Shown here in pieces: positions 1-13,197 of a stretch of 64,000 nucleotides of DNA; the stretch's first letter is position 1, and every line of letters starts with the position of its first letter. The stretch is taken from positions 1,488,001-1,552,000 of the forward strand of contig JAMSLZ010000003.1 in assembly GCA_026027325.1 (NCBI GenBank), written 5' to 3'. The position numbers were made by a program, and so were the translations under genes. Source of the stretch: Actinomucor elegans. Its lineage: Eukaryota > Mucoromycota > Mucoromycetes > Mucorales > Mucoraceae. A model generated the notes under the pieces. It saw only the letters and a program-made list of their open reading frames with translations. It was not told where the DNA came from and did not search any database.

Positions 1-2002
1 TACAGGATGGACTTTTTTTTTTTTTTTTTTTTTTTTTTGTTTAGATTCGAGACATAGCTACAAATCGTACTAGCTTACACCAATATAATTTACTGCTATT
101 AAATGGCTTACAGTGCATTAAAAGAGAAATATGCCCATATACACTTGAACTTTATAAAAGAGATTGAAGTAAATAGCAATATTGACAAACAGTAATACAT
201 ATGAGTCTAATAAAAAACAAATACTTTAAATACAATGAATTGTCTGGCTTTCAGTGTATAGTTTGGGCAATAAAGCAAAATTATAAGTAATTCTTGTTCT
301 TAAGTATCTCTAAATAGAAGAAAAAGCATCAACTCTTTATTAGATGCTCTATATTTGTCTACATTGACTTGAAGGTCCTTTTTTGCAACTTTTAACATTT
401 ATTAGTAACCAATAAACAGCAAAAATGAAAAGAAGCCTTATTTTATTTGACCACCAAATGGAATAATAGAATTAAAAAAAGGGCATTATTTAATTTTTTT
501 TGCATTAAGAATAGTTAAACATTATACATGATGTATTCCTTCCAACAAACTGTACGATCTCTTTACATACGTAATTTTGAATGGCTAATAAATAGCGTTT
601 CTTTTAAGTATACGCCTTTATTTTGATGAAAAAGGTAATATTAACTAGAAACCATCAACGTGTGATGTTACACGCGTGTAACCTATTTCGCGTAAGTTAC
701 ACATAAAGTTATGAAAGTTTTTGATATACCTCTTTACTACTATACTGTTTCTTCCTTTTATCGTTCAAAAAAAAGGTGGCGTGATAATTTTGTCACTACT
801 GCAACTTTCGTGACTTCAAAATGCCCCCTAAAAGGTACAAATAAGACCTTTACTTTGCTTTCCTTTCATTTTTTCATTAAAAAAGATGAATTCTTTGATT
901 AGATTGACTTTCCTCATTACTGAATTTATTCAGCCATTGAACTAACCAAAAAAAGCATTTTGTTCGCTTGTGCCTTTTTTAGAATAGAGAAGATTTTTTT
1001 CCTGGTTTTTAATGTGCCATTCCATTTCATTCATTGTATTGTATATTATTTGCTTTAAAATGTCGAGATATCTATTAAACAAAAATGTACTTTACTAAAC
1101 AATATATTAATCAAGCGTACAATTTATTGTTCTTACTTTAGACGTATCGAGAAATTTCTTGAGATATTTTACCATGTAAATTCTACTTGATAAACGCTGT
1201 TTGTCCTTTTTCTTTATGTTTAAGGTTATAGTATTAACATCTATTTCTTAATAAATATTTCAGTATATACACAAATGCATTCAAGGCATAGGTTATGAAA
1301 CATATGAGACATGAAGTCGAAATCAGTTAACAAAAAAGAGATCGATAATATGAAACACCGGATTAACAAAGAATAAGAAATGAGACTTGTTAATCCTTTA
1401 TTAGAAAACGGGCAAGTGCCATGGTAAAGTCAATATCCCCTTTTTGTATCCATCAATTTACTTGATGTAGTCAAGCGTGCATTTAATTCATATTTATGGC
1501 ATTGCTCTTAACCTACCGCCATGTCATGTTAATATATAGCAATACAACATCCGATAGTGGGATTGATTGGCTTAATTACAAGATTAAGTTTCAGGCATGA
1601 CACATGACAGCATAGCAGTATTAAGAAATCATTCGATTTGCAAGTGTTTAACCATACTGTAGTATGTAGTAAACAAATTTTTATTAAAGAATATGACTTG
1701 ATAATCGAAATTGGTTCGTTTTCATTCTGGGGAATTGGGATCTTTGTGTCTGATTAATGACCAATTCCAGACCACAAATGTTTGATATAAACTGCCAAAT
1801 CTCCGGGTAAATTAGAAGTTCTCGTGCCTGAGCCTTTTTATTTTATTTTATTTTATCGAGTTTAGGGCGAAAAAGGCGCAGTTCTCATTACCTTGCGTTA
1901 GCGCCATTATTGAACTACCATTTGCATCACACGTTAAGTTGATACAAATAGTTCAATGACTTGACTATGTAACGTTACAATGATGACGATACATTATACT
2001 AT
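1..2002. other. AT-rich spacer, no supported gene
   Basis: No open frame here has family resemblance or splice support; the only one near 60 codons (711-902) looks random. The stretch has homopolymer tracts (poly-T near 11-38) and a 16-bp palindrome at 667-682, listed separately. It may carry the 3' or 5' flank of a gene outside the window. Confidence 0.6.
667..702. promoter_or_regulatory. Perfect palindrome plus spaced half-site
   Basis: Positions 667-682 read GTTACACGCGTGTAAC, a perfect 16-bp palindrome. The half-site GTTACAC recurs in direct orientation at 696-702. Such an arrangement can bind a dimeric regulator, but no gene lies close by and no function can be assigned from sequence alone. 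Confidence 0.25.
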
Positions 2003-2420
2003 ATGGATTCAACGTTATTCAGTCAATTGATTCATGCTATAGATCATGCTCTTGAAAATTATGATACAGCAAATGGGCAATGCTGTAAAAAGAAAAAAGA
2101 AAAGTGCATCACGAAGGCTTCGTCCTTACCATGATTATCTGGGTTATGCTTTATTAAACCTTGAATCGAGATACTGTGTTGTATAATGCTTGATTGGTAA
2201 TTTGAAATCATTGAATTGTAAAAAAAAATCACGGGTATCAGGGCAGTCCGTATTTTTAATGAAACTTTATTGTTGCCGCTCAGGGTTTACGGTTGAGTGG
2301 CACTCAAACTGTCATGTGTACTTACATATCTTTTTTAGTTTCATAGGCTTAACCATGCTTAGCGAATCCTCTACTTCCGAAAGCGACAGCTCGTGGATAT
2401 GGTCATCCTATCATCCTCAG
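2003..2420 (+). pseudogene. Possible small gene with a broken frame
   Basis: An ATG at 2003 opens a protein-like frame starting MDSTLFSQLIHAIDHALENY. It runs into a lysine-rich stretch and stops. A second frame over 2044-2186 continues in a plausible way (RRLRPYHDYLGYALLNLESR) but is out of register with the first, and no intron long enough to join them is visible. A Ser-rich segment ending at a good donor (CAG|GTATAT near 2420) could be a further exon. I do not recognise the family. It is either a small gene with an indel or chance coding; confidence is low. Confidence 0.25.
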
Positions 2421-2675
2421 GTATATATTCATGCATTTTTTAAACTGTGCAACCAAACGGAGGGTCATTTCTTACATTATCGTGGTTTTCGTATTCTGCT
2501 AAGGATATTATTATAACTGTAATGACCTTCATCATATTAAACTCGTGGCTATAGTTTGTTGTAAATTGTGCTGTTTAGAGGCAAGTCTTGTTCTTTAATA
2601 GCGCAAAAGTGTTTTTTATATAAAATAGAAGATAAAATCACTCTTTATCTTTTGTTTAGTCCAACATCTTATATC

Positions 2676-3944
2676 ATGAGTAACAGTAGACCCAGACGTG
2701 TTATAGTGTGCCTGGACGGTACCTGGGAAACACCACAAGGTAATATACATATTTACTATATGCGATATGGCTCACATTACACTGCAGAAAAGACGAATGT
2801 TTACAAGTTTTATAAAAACATTGATACCATAGCAGATGACTGGGAATACATTGCAGATTACTATTCAGGCTTAGGCACCAATGGCAAGTATCCTTTACTA
2901 GGCGGTTTATTCGGCTATGGCATTAGCGATCAAATCATTTCTGCGTACGAGTTCATTTGTGAAAACTATAGAAATACACAAGATGAAATATGGCTTATAG
3001 GCTTTAGTAGAGGAGGTATGAACATATATAATGTTATTCACAGGCACTAATCATGTCTATTTAGCTTACGCTGCTAGAAGTATGACAGGAATGATTTACA
3101 ATGTCGGTCTATTACCAGTATCTAATTTGCACAAATCTAAAGAAGCCTATGCACTGTATCGTAATCGATGTGACTCGAGTCGACCATCCAAAGAGGTCTC
3201 AGTCGAGTTTCGCAGGGAGAATGGCTGTAGAATGCCTTCAATCCATTTCCTGGGTTGCTTTGATACCGTCGGTGCACTTGGCGTACCAAAATTACCATGG
3301 TATCTAGGTGGATCTACATGTAAATAAGCAAGACAAAATAAACAAGTAAGATAAACTAATTCGCTCTTTGTATAGTTTACAGTCTTTTTCTTGGTCTACA
3401 TGGATTTCACGATACAAAACTTACACCTATAGTCAAGAATGCCTATCACGCCATGTCAATACATGATCAACGCGCGTGGTTTCGTCCAACGCTAATGCAT
3501 TTTTCCGATGATGTGACTTTAGCTGATCATCAAACGCTGGAACAAGTTTGGTTTCCCGGAATGCACGGCGATGTAGGCGGTCAAGAAGTAGCTCCACACG
3601 ATAATTTGATCTCCTGTCAATCATTGCGTTGGATGATGGAGCGGGCAGCCCAACAAGGGCTCAAATTCAATCCCATTCACTGTAAAGGCGATCATATTCG
3701 ATTTATCTTTAACGACAGCTACACTGGATCTATGATCTACAAACTGATGCCACGGGAAGATAGAGTCATCGAAAAAGACGAATTGACACAAGATTACAGG
3801 TTGACTCAATTGAGCGAACAAGGCCAGTTCTCGAAATATTTGACAGAAGAACAATTACAAATGTATCAATCAAAGACGTTACAAAATTTTTACCAGAATA
3901 TCATTGAGCAGGAACATTATAGAAAAGGCTTTATCGTGGAGTAG
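2676..3944 (+). CDS. DUF2235 alpha/beta hydrolase-like protein
   Basis: Four exons, 2676-2739, 2788-3015, 3065-3319 and 3376-3944, give 371 residues. The first intron (48 nt) is a multiple of three with no stop, so it could be retained, but removing it joins DGTWETPQ to KTNVYKFY, the usual layout of the family. Exon 2/3 splicing rebuilds the nucleophile elbow GFSRGAYAARS. Later conserved blocks are FLGCFDTVGALGVP and WFPGMHGDVGG, the expected acid and histidine regions of DUF2235 (T6SS_Tle1-like) hydrolases. The family includes bacterial phospholipase effectors, but fungal members are mostly uncharacterised and the substrate here is unknown. No signal peptide is seen, so it is probably cytosolic. 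The start follows the conserved RRVIVCLDGTW block closely; an upstream in-frame extension to 2568 lacks conserved features. Confidence 0.88.
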
Positions 3945-4274
3945 CTGTAAACCTTACTTGCTCCAATTAATTATATGTATTACAAATCAAAAAGATCCTA
4001 ATAAATATATTTTAACCAAACTTGTACCTCTACACGGAGCCGAAGAAACTACTAAAGTAAATACGTAATCCGAATTACTCTACCAGTAATGGAGCCGGTC
4101 TATCATTTCGCCTTGCAGGATCCCAGATTTTAGTGACTCGGAAAATCGATTCAGCCTTGTTAGTTTACCCCCAAAGAAAAAAAAAAAAAAAAAAAAAAAA
4201 AAAGTCAGAAAAATATATGCTTAATTCCTTTCAATTCGCCCACCAATGCATTGAATCGTCGATTAAGAATTAAT
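3945..4274. other. Spacer with a long A tract
   Basis: About 330 bases between two same-strand genes. It contains an uninterrupted A tract of about 28 nt near 4176-4203 and nothing else recognisable. It should hold the terminator of the hydrolase gene and the promoter of the regulator. Confidence 0.6.
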
Positions 4275-7200
4275 ATGAATAATAACTTGCCAACCAACTA
4301 TTTTGAAGCAAAAATCTCGGATAATATGTCTGAAACTGACATGAGCTCTTCAGAAAAGAAGCGTTTCCGAATAACTCGCGCATGGTAACGTATATATGTA
4401 CGCAGCAGGTCCGAGATCTAGTTGAATTGAAAAACAAAAAACAAATTTGATCTATAGTGATTATTGTCGAAAAAAGAAAGTAAAATGCTATTTTACTCCT
4501 GGACAAGCGTGTTCCAACTGTGTTTCATATGGAATTACATGCGAATTCAATGATGGGTAACATCAGATAAAGAATACTTTTTTTTTTCTATCAGTCTTGG
4601 CCATACTAACATTTATGATGATAATAGTGCCAAAAAGCGTGGGCCACCGAAAGGGTAACGATAGATGATATCATGGCTATAGGGAGGACTAACCAGTTCA
4701 TGCTAGTTATATTGACGCGTTGGAAAAGAGAATAAGAAAGATTGAAGAGTCTCTCCAGAATCCTGTCTTGACCAATAATGCTACAACGAGTTCATCAGCA
4801 CCCTTGAGACAGGATTCAATGCAATCGATAACAACACCGACGATGATGGGGGCTCCAAGTACTGCAACCAACAAACGACCTCAGGGTGCTTCATCTGATC
4901 CAATACAATATCTTGGCGATATGTCCAGTTTTCAGTTTTTTTCCAACAAGATTCATCTAGACGACAACAATACCAAATGGAAAGGCCAATACATTCGCAG
5001 ATTCGGAAAGCAAGTGGTATTGATAGAAGATGGCAAAGAGGAAGAAAACAAGCAAGCAGAAATACCGCAGAATCAGCTTTTACCTCATGTACAGCCTATT
5101 CATTATTGGATTTATTCAGTAACAGGCGCTGATAGACATACCAGTGATCGACTTTTAAAAATGTAGTATCAGTACACACTACCTTATTCGATAACTGATC
5201 TTTTTTTTTTTTTTTCTTCATGCTAGTTACTTTGCAAACATCCATCCAGTATTACCCGTAGTGAACAAGACGCGATTTCTAAGGCAATATCGTGATCAAG
5301 AAGATACGTATCCACCCGCTGATTTATTAAATGCCATGTTGGGTGCTGCAGCAAGATTTGTTGAATGTGAAGCTTTATTACAAAAGTCCAAACCCAATCG
5401 TCCACCAGATGCTGTATGGGATGTGCCAGTGGGTTGGTCGGATCAATTTTTCGAACAAGCGCAAACCATCATCACCTCTTCAGCTGCAACTCCTACAATC
5501 TCCAAAGTGCAGGCCATTATTCTCATTCATAATCACAGCGGCAATTTAGATCAAAAATCGTCTGCTTGTTGGCTATTGGGCGGTCTAGCTATTCGATTAG
5601 CTCAGGGCCTAGGTCTTAATCGTGATTGCGAGGAATGGGATATACCTGAGAGTGAAAAACAGACAAGGAAGAGGATTTGGTGGTCTTTGTATGTAGCAGA
5701 TCGATTTCATTCAGCATCATTAGGTAGACCAATCAGTATAAGGGATGAGGTAATTTGCAAGTTTTTTTTTTTTATCGCCCTTCCAGTACTGATAATTAAA
5801 TAGGATAATGATGTGGGTTATCCTGATGCAACTGCTAGTTGGAAAGAAGTATTGGATGCACCAGAAGAAGACCAAGTTTCTTTGGAACCATCCACTAATA
5901 CACCTAGGTTTCCTTCTGCCATGTGTAAACCTAAGCAATTAAGTGGAAGAGTTGGTATTTATCAACTCTTTATTGAATTGATCAAACTGTCAGAGATTTT
6001 AGGTAGAATTTTGCAGGGTTTGTATACACCAAAGGCCAAAAAAATGGGTTTGGAACAAGGAAGTGATGCGATTGTAACTCAATTGGATCATCAATTGACT
6101 GAATGGCGTTTTGGCTTTCCGGAAGCTTTGCAGAAAGCAAATTTTGAAGATTTCGATGAAAGCAAAGGCTATCTGGCACCTGTTACAGGTATATTGTATT
6201 TGACCCTTTTTTGCAATATCTAAGCTGATATTTCCTTTTGTATAGCTTCTGTGTTGTTATGTTACTTTAGTTTATTGATCTTGCTACATCGACCGTTCAT
6301 TGAAGCTGGTGAAAATGGTAAAAAGGCCAGATCTTCGTATTCATCCTTTAGAATTGGTACCAGTGCAGCTACTCGAGGTATTCGCATTGCATCACAAATG
6401 ACTATTCGAGATTTTATGATGTTTCCATATTCTTTCAGCCTGTATCCTGTCTTGCAGTGCTGTCTGATTCATATGTATAACTCTAAGAACCCTGATGCTA
6501 GACTCTCTGCACCTGCAAAGGCTGATTTAACCAAAGGCATAGCTCTCATCTCCAGACTACGAGCCATGTCAAGCACAGCACGACGCCTTTATCGATTACT
6601 AAAGACAATCATGAATAACAAGGATATCGAAGTAGCCGTACCTCCCTCTGATTCTGAAGAATCTGTTCGCTCTCGAGACAATAGCATAGATAGCCCAAGC
6701 ATACCTTCTCGTGTTTCTGATGTTGGACGAGGCAATCTCAGAAGTATACACAATCATTCACCATTACTACATAAATCTCAAACTACACTTCCATCGCCAT
6801 CCGGAGGAGGCAGGACTACACCTGTCGTGGCCCAATCACCGCAAGAACTACACCGTCATTTCCAACAATCCTTATCGGAAGTGATTGTCCCGCCCAACAT
6901 GGATGGCTCGCGTAAGTACTTCAATGTACAATTTGAAAACTGTCTATTAACTTTTTGATAAGTGTCTCAATCTTCTGCTCCTTCACCCACCTCGATGTCT
7001 GAAGCGTTCAGTTTAAAACAGTTCGGCTTCAAGAATGCTATAGGTGATCCTAATCAATTCGATTATACGATGCAAAATGTTGCGACCTTTTCTCAAATGG
7101 AAACATTACCACCCATGCCCAATGTGTACAATCAATCATATCAAAATATAGCCATCCCACAACCACAACCATCGCCAGAGCAACCTACTAATACTACCAG

Positions 7201-7408
7201 TAGCAGTAGTAGCACAGCAGCATCCTTGCCGCCCTATATGCCATCATCCATGCCTATGCATCCTTTATTAGATAACAACAACGAAGGGTTGTTTAAGAAT
7301 AATCCAAACAACCCTTTCTTTGGTATACCCGCTTCTATGGATTGGACAGAATGGAATGAATGGAACCAAAGCAACCAAGGCAATACAACTTGGCACCCAC
7401 TTGCTTAA
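4275..7408 (+). CDS. Zn2Cys6 fungal-specific transcription factor
   Basis: Eight exons (4275-4384, 4458-4556, 4628-4654, 4707-5162, 5227-5749, 5804-6188, 6246-6911, 6963-7408) keep frame exactly and encode 903 residues. Splicing of exons 1 and 2 creates a perfect binuclear zinc cluster, CDYCRKKKVKC followed by CSNCVSYGITC, near residues 37-65. The 27-nt exon 3 adds the linker KKRGPPKG, then YIDALEKRIRKIEE, a dimerising coiled coil. The middle (about residues 260-600) is a Fungal_trans domain with typical blocks such as ACWLLGGLAIRLAQGLGLN and KRIWWSLYVADRFHSASLGR. The C-terminus is low-complexity, rich in Ser, Pro, Gln and Asn, as in activation regions. It is a nuclear DNA-binding regulator; target genes cannot be inferred. 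The start was chosen because the upstream ATG gives a short acidic lead into the zinc cluster. Confidence 0.93.
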
Positions 7409-7610
7409 TTTATTTATTAGATTCAATAATAAACAAAAAAACATCTATTGTTTTCCATATGTTTATAGCAGGAACAATATCCATAGTATCGCCAACCATC
7501 TTTGGCCTTCTAGATAAATAATATCTCAGTTTAGGCCAATAAATAACTAAAAACCTGGATTGCATATGATGGATTAGGTATACCATATTTCAATCAAATA
7601 GAGAGTTCTA

Positions 7611-7684
7611 GTAGATACAATAGTTCATTTTGAACATGTACTATTCATCAGATAAGATATCAAACCGAAATTGATGGAGAGATC
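7611..7684 (+). repeat. Dispersed repeat copy 1
   Basis: Matches most of the consensus: AGAT(G)CAACAGTTCATT, then GAACATGTACTATTCATCAG, then an ACCGAnATTGATGGAG-like end. It lies in a gene-free spacer and was found by comparing spacers by eye. Confidence 0.55.
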
Positions 7685-7820
7685 TAATTATCATTGATCA
7701 TGAAATGCACACAAAATTTTATAGACCATCACTAAAAAAAAAAAAAAAAGGGGCAATATACTCATTGCATTTTTTTTTAATGGAGGAACATAAAAACTCT
7801 AGTAAATGTAGTGCTTTGTT

Positions 7821-7877
7821 TTAAATATGTACTAATTATTGGCTGCAGCGTTCAGCCGAATTTGATCGAGAGATATT
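7821..7877 (+). repeat. Dispersed repeat copy 2 (partial)
   Basis: The right half of the repeat, ATGTACTAATTATTGGCTG continuing to CCGAATTTGATCGAGAGA. The left half is not recognisable. A further fragment with GATGCAGTAG and TGAGTATAAGCTACT lies at 7967-8005. Confidence 0.45.
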
Positions 7878-8658
7878 AACATAGTTATAGGGAACATATA
7901 TAATCTGTTGTCGGTCACTAGTAATTACAATCCATTCAATGCTACTGCAATTAAACAAAGGTTTCAATAGATGCAGTAGTAACTCAATTTGAGTATAAGC
8001 TACTCTCCACAGGTAACATTAAATAAACATCCACTGAAAGATGTGTAGACATAATTAACTTTTATGTGAATTCATACTGGATATTGCAATTTTTTTTTTT
8101 TTTCATCCAAGTGGCAGTATGTACTTAAATCGGGTTTGTAGAATTGAACACAGGTTGACAGACCCCATGGCAGCAAATATAGGATTGTTGGAGGAGAATG
8201 TCTAAAAGCACTGCTATGGTTCTTATTAAACATTTGACATTGAGCAAACTGGCGATATCTAAATGGAGAAAAGTTTTTGCGTTAGCTTTTAATGATTCAA
8301 AAGCACTATATGAAAAAATGGTCCTTAAGCCAACTTTGTTTCTTGCAACTCAAAGTATATGCTAAAGTTTTATTTGTCGTATAGGGCCTAACAACGCCCT
8401 TTCAGCAAATTGGTCATTTGGAAGATATTTATTGATGCGGAAGTTTACTCAGAACATCTTTATCTATGATTTACTGGTGTGAAGATATACCGAAACTCAA
8501 TTAGATAGATACGGATGATATTTGTAATCAATGAACAGGGCAGTATAGTTGTTTGCGTCTTAAACATTAGCATAGTGACAGAAATGTTAATTAAGGAAAT
8601 TTATTTATATAATATGCGTATAAAAAATGAATTGTTTGATTTGTATATCCAAAGAGAA

Positions 8659-11600
8659 TTACAAAGAGTTGGCTACCTTTTGTTTGATTTCTAAAATTGT
8701 ATTTAAAAATTCGGTATCGCTACAAAAAAAAAAAAAAAATAAAAAAAATAACGTTTAATACACAAATTTGATATTCAACTGCGATGTAAACTTACTTTCT
8801 ATTTTCAGAGTTGGCTGATGACAGGTTGAAGATACCAGCCATCATTTGTTCAGCTACTGCTTGAGTCACTGTTGGAGGGAAATCACGCAATAGACGCAAG
8901 CATTCTACGATTTCATGAAGCATGACATTTCTAGCAGCACTGCAAATACAGAGTCTTAATAAACCAACCACTGTACGTTCCACCACTAGCACACTTTGTT
9001 TTTCTGCAAATTCAAGAATACCAAATATATACTCGGTAGCATATGGCCTATATTTACATAATTAGATTTTTCTTTCTTTCTTTCTGGATTACATGCTCTC
9101 AGTCAAAAAAAAATTTTTTTACCATAATTCTTGAATTCTACTTGCATTTCGGACAGTGATTGTAATCATAAACTCCAAAAACAAAACAGTGGCAGGGTCA
9201 TAAGCAATAGTAACCGTAGCCTTCTTCATCACTTCTGTATCATAACCGACAGAGCGAATTGCTTTTAGCAGATACTTCAATGTGTCAGTTTGCAAGGTAT
9301 TGATATCTGAAAACAATTCCTCTAATTTACAAGCAGCGACACAATCCACTGCACACAAGGTACTTTCAACTTCATCCTCTGTTGGATCACGGCAATATGT
9401 TTCATCGCTGGAATATGGAGACAAAAGGTACGAAGATAGCGTAGATAATAAGGACCCATCACGGCGATTGGCTTGCTTCACAGGCTTAGGACTTTTGGGT
9501 TTCAAAGGAATGCTAGTTGTGCCTGACAAAAAGTCTTCTACTTGCAACATGGGGCTAGGCAATAGCGAGTTGAGGAACAAGTTACGAATAATTTGCAAGA
9601 TCTTCAGCCATCCCTTACGCAAGGTATCACCATGACGGGTTACAATAGCAAACATTACTACAGCAGCCAACTGGCCCTTATAGTTGCGGCCAAAGCGAAC
9701 AGCCAATTTGCTTACTACATACTTTTGCCCTGCTACATCAACGATAGGATCAGGTACCGAGGTATTTCCATTAGCATTCTCTAATAAGCCTGTCATGGTA
9801 GCCAGATTCACGACAATACTATCAAACACGTCATAAAGTTCAAAGTGAGCAGCGAGGTTGGCACAATGACGGAAGCCAGAAATGGCTTTTTGAAGTGTAT
9901 CATCGTCTTGCGCCGCACTAAAGACATAAGAGATAGCGGCTACAACTGGCTTCCAAGACAGTTCAAAGATGGCTTTATCATAACTGGACGTTTCGCATTG
10001 AACGAAAGGTCCACTCAACATGGATCGGTGCTGTAATTGCTTCCAAGCATAATTGAAGCCCAGCAGTCCTTCATGTTCTTCGGGCATCAAGATCTCGTCT
10101 TGTTGGATTGCTTCATAGATGGAAACCAAGTACTCTTTGGGGAAATCTTTCGTATTATTGACACCGCTGACATTGCGAATATATTGCTCCACAGACATAC
10201 GAGATTGGCGTCGAATCTGAGGGTTATGCTGATCAGTATTTAACATGATAACGGAATAGGCCAACACCTCTGCTGCTTCCACACTATAGATCTCTTCGGG
10301 CCCTGATTCAAAATACGTGGCGGCAAATGATTCAGTAACACGCATGATCTGTTGAGATTCGCCTGGCAAACGGAAGGTCTCCAGGATCATACGCAGCGCT
10401 TCATCCATACGCTTGCCTCTAAAGTCGAATTGCTGCATGTATGCCTTTAATGTTTGCAGATTCTCAGGTCTACCAAGATATTCACCCAAAGCCTTTTTAT
10501 CTAATTGCTGTGTGGATCTTAAAAAGTTGGATAGACTGGTATTAATGTCGCCATTTTCATCTGCTTCAATTACACCGTTCTCAACGAGGAACTTGATACC
10601 CTTCTTGGGGGATTCGTTGAATAGTCTGGAGCCTTTTAATACCAATCTCTTTCGTGTCTTTCGACTCAATAGTTCTTGTACTGATGTTGGTTCCTAAAAA
10701 TAATTTGTTAGTCTTTTTTTTTTTCAAACCAAAATCTTAGTAAACCCCAGCTATTATCTACTCTTACACATACAACATATTCATTATCAGATTCCTTTGT
10801 AATGTAGAAACGTTAGTTTAAACGTAGATAGGTGTCAATATCTGTGAGTTTACCTGTTCTAGAGTCCGTGCCACCATCTGCTCAATGAATGTCAACAATG
10901 TTTCCAAACACAACATATGAGAACTCATGAGAGAATAGCTTTGATGATCAGGAAAAGAGTTCTAGACAAATCAACTGAGTAAGCTAACCTGTATGGTTCA
11001 TTCTTTAGTTTTTTTTTTTCTTACCTTGCTCAAGAATTGGATCAACTCTTCAAATAGATCACCACAAGTTAGGTCGCAATCATAGTTATACCATAGATCC
11101 ACCATAAAAGTAGGACTACGAGAGAATTGCACCAAGCTCTCCAATAAAAGTTCACGTACTTCTGCCGTAATCGCCATATGTTCAGAAGACGAATAGTTCT
11201 TGTTATGTCTAGGATAATCTGTTGACTTCCCCAAGAACATGTTTGGTGATCCACTTCTAACATCCACTGTAGTCACTTGATCCACATCGGCGACTCTCAT
11301 AGCAGGAACAAAACTGATATTACCTTCCTCGTCCACATCGACAGACACACCACGACTACCAGCGCCAGACGAAGGCGATAATCGCTCAATCAAAAAGAAC
11401 AAAAACAATTCTTGCTGAAGTTTTAAATAAGGTCTCAAAGTATCAAACACAGTGGAAATGACACGTAAAGACGAGGCCAGCAATGGTGTTGAGTCAGTTT
11501 TGGCCAATTGGAATACATATTTGCAGAAATCGTCTGTGACAAGTGTACGCAGTGTTTCAAAACGACCAATGCTTTTACCACCTACTTCAAAGGCTACGTT

Positions 11601-13197
11601 GAGAATACTAAGTGCCATTAAGCGCATGGAGTCGGTGTGTTTGTGTTCGTGTGGGTTTAATAATGAAATCAGTACACGTAGTAACTCGCGAATGGCAGGT
11701 AATCCATAAGCTCTTAATGTAGTGGGTTCTACAACTAGTGGTAATAATTATCAGTATCAGTTTAATATGTATATCCACGTATATCTTATTTACCGGCTGT
11801 CACTTTGGGAGATTCAACTGGTGTAGCTGGTGTTTGTTCTTGTAGTTTTGGAGATTCAGTAGATTCTATCTCTTGATCTACTATCTTTTCAGATACTTCT
11901 TGTGTATCTGTTTCTGTCTCTGTTTCAGTCTCTGCAAAAGCTTCTGATAACTCTGTAGTTTGTGGAGTAGGTGAAGGTGATGGTTTAGGCGTACTCATAT
12001 GAGGATCAGCTGGCTCCTCTGTACCGTCGTTTGGTGACTCAACAAATTGCCATTCGTCTTCTAAGTTCTTTAGTCTAATGAATAATTTAGTATATATTCA
12101 ACTACTATGAGTTTTTCTACCTTTCAAATATAGCAATCACCATATTTATCATAACGTGTTCAGCAGATCTTCGTAGCATTTCTATGGATATACGTGTCAA
12201 TATTTTTTTTTTAAAAAAAACAAAGGACCTACTAAGGATACTTTACCACTTAATCTCATTTGACAGCACATACTAAGGCCAGTTTCCATCATTTCACAAA
12301 CAGCTTCGTCACTCAAAACTTGTCCACACTCACTCGTGATAGCCATCTGTAATACCTGAAGCATACGAAGTAATACAAGCTCATCTGAAGCTGCATCAGA
12401 CGCTTCGAATTTACAATGGGTTGCAGCAGCTGATAAAGCATTCATGGCAGAAGCTACTCGAGGATTATGAACACCTATCATCCATTTGTGTTATTATAAA
12501 AAAGGTTGTAAAGTTACTTCAAAATGTCTTACCAACGATGCCATAGTGGATTATCTTCTCAACACTTCCCAAAGCAGTACCTGCAATAGGGCCGGTTGTA
12601 CTTCCTGAGCGAATGACTTCGAGAAAAGGGGATAGTAGATTAACAGCGTCTACTTGATGAGCATCTATTGTATCAAAAGCATCAGAGCTAATAAAAATAA
12701 ATAAAATAAGTTATTGATATACCTTCTACTGTGTTCATGTACTCTTTCAGCTTGGTAAACCCTTTCATCAATGGATTTTCCTATGTATTACATTGAGCTA
12801 AGACAAATAACTAGTGTTGCTTTATCTAATACTGTACCTCTTTCTTGTTTCCATCTTTAATATTCATTTGAGAGCTACGTAACCCCATACTATTTCCTAA
12901 ACCGCCCATACTAAGCCCATTAACGCCCATACCGGACCATCGTGCGTTTTTGCGCATAGCACTAGTAACAGCTTATTCAAATATGTAAGTTTTAAGATCA
13001 AGCAATATACTTGGCTGGAATTTACCAATAATCTCGGCATGGACAAGTTGCGACCAAGAGAGTTCTGATTTTATTCTTGCTTCCGAAACTACATCTGAAA
13101 TCTGTCTTGTAGTTTGTCTTTCAGGTAATGGACTGATGGCTGATCTTGATGTATCGGCAGTCATTGAAAAGGGTTGGGTTGAATAAGTTGAAACCAT
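8659..13197 (-). CDS. Arf guanine-nucleotide exchange factor, Gea/GBF1 type
   Basis: Twelve exons on the minus strand (13197-13026, 12971-12838, 12780-12723, 12664-12533, 12474-12247, 12181-12121, 12074-11794, 11734-11025, 10961-10854, 10693-9123, 9047-8796, 8719-8659) encode about 1255 residues in continuous frame. The N-terminal DCB/HUS region has LLSPFLEVIRS with STTGPIAG and LRRSAEHVMINMV, followed by an acidic Glu/Thr-rich linker. The Sec7 domain (about residues 637-830) holds FRLPGESQ with the catalytic glutamate and LAYSVIMLNTDQHNPQ. HDS helices follow (FELSWKPVVAAISYVF). This composition is diagnostic of Gea1/Gea2/GBF1 rather than the Sec7/BIG group. The family activates Arf1 at the early Golgi for COPI vesicle formation. 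The protein is somewhat shorter than yeast Gea proteins (about 1400). The 160-nt intron before exon 10 is longer than the others and could hide a small exon. Confidence 0.93.

Larger units (their letters stand above)
7409..8658. other. Spacer between convergent genes
   Basis: About 1.25 kb separates the 3' ends of two convergent genes. No coding frame is supported. It contains three degenerate copies of the dispersed repeat described elsewhere (7611-7684, 7821-7877, 7967-8005) and several short A or T tracts. Confidence 0.6.

Noticed and set aside
711..902. 63-codon frame near the left end
   Set aside because: Phe/Lys/Thr-rich random-looking translation with no homology or promoter support.
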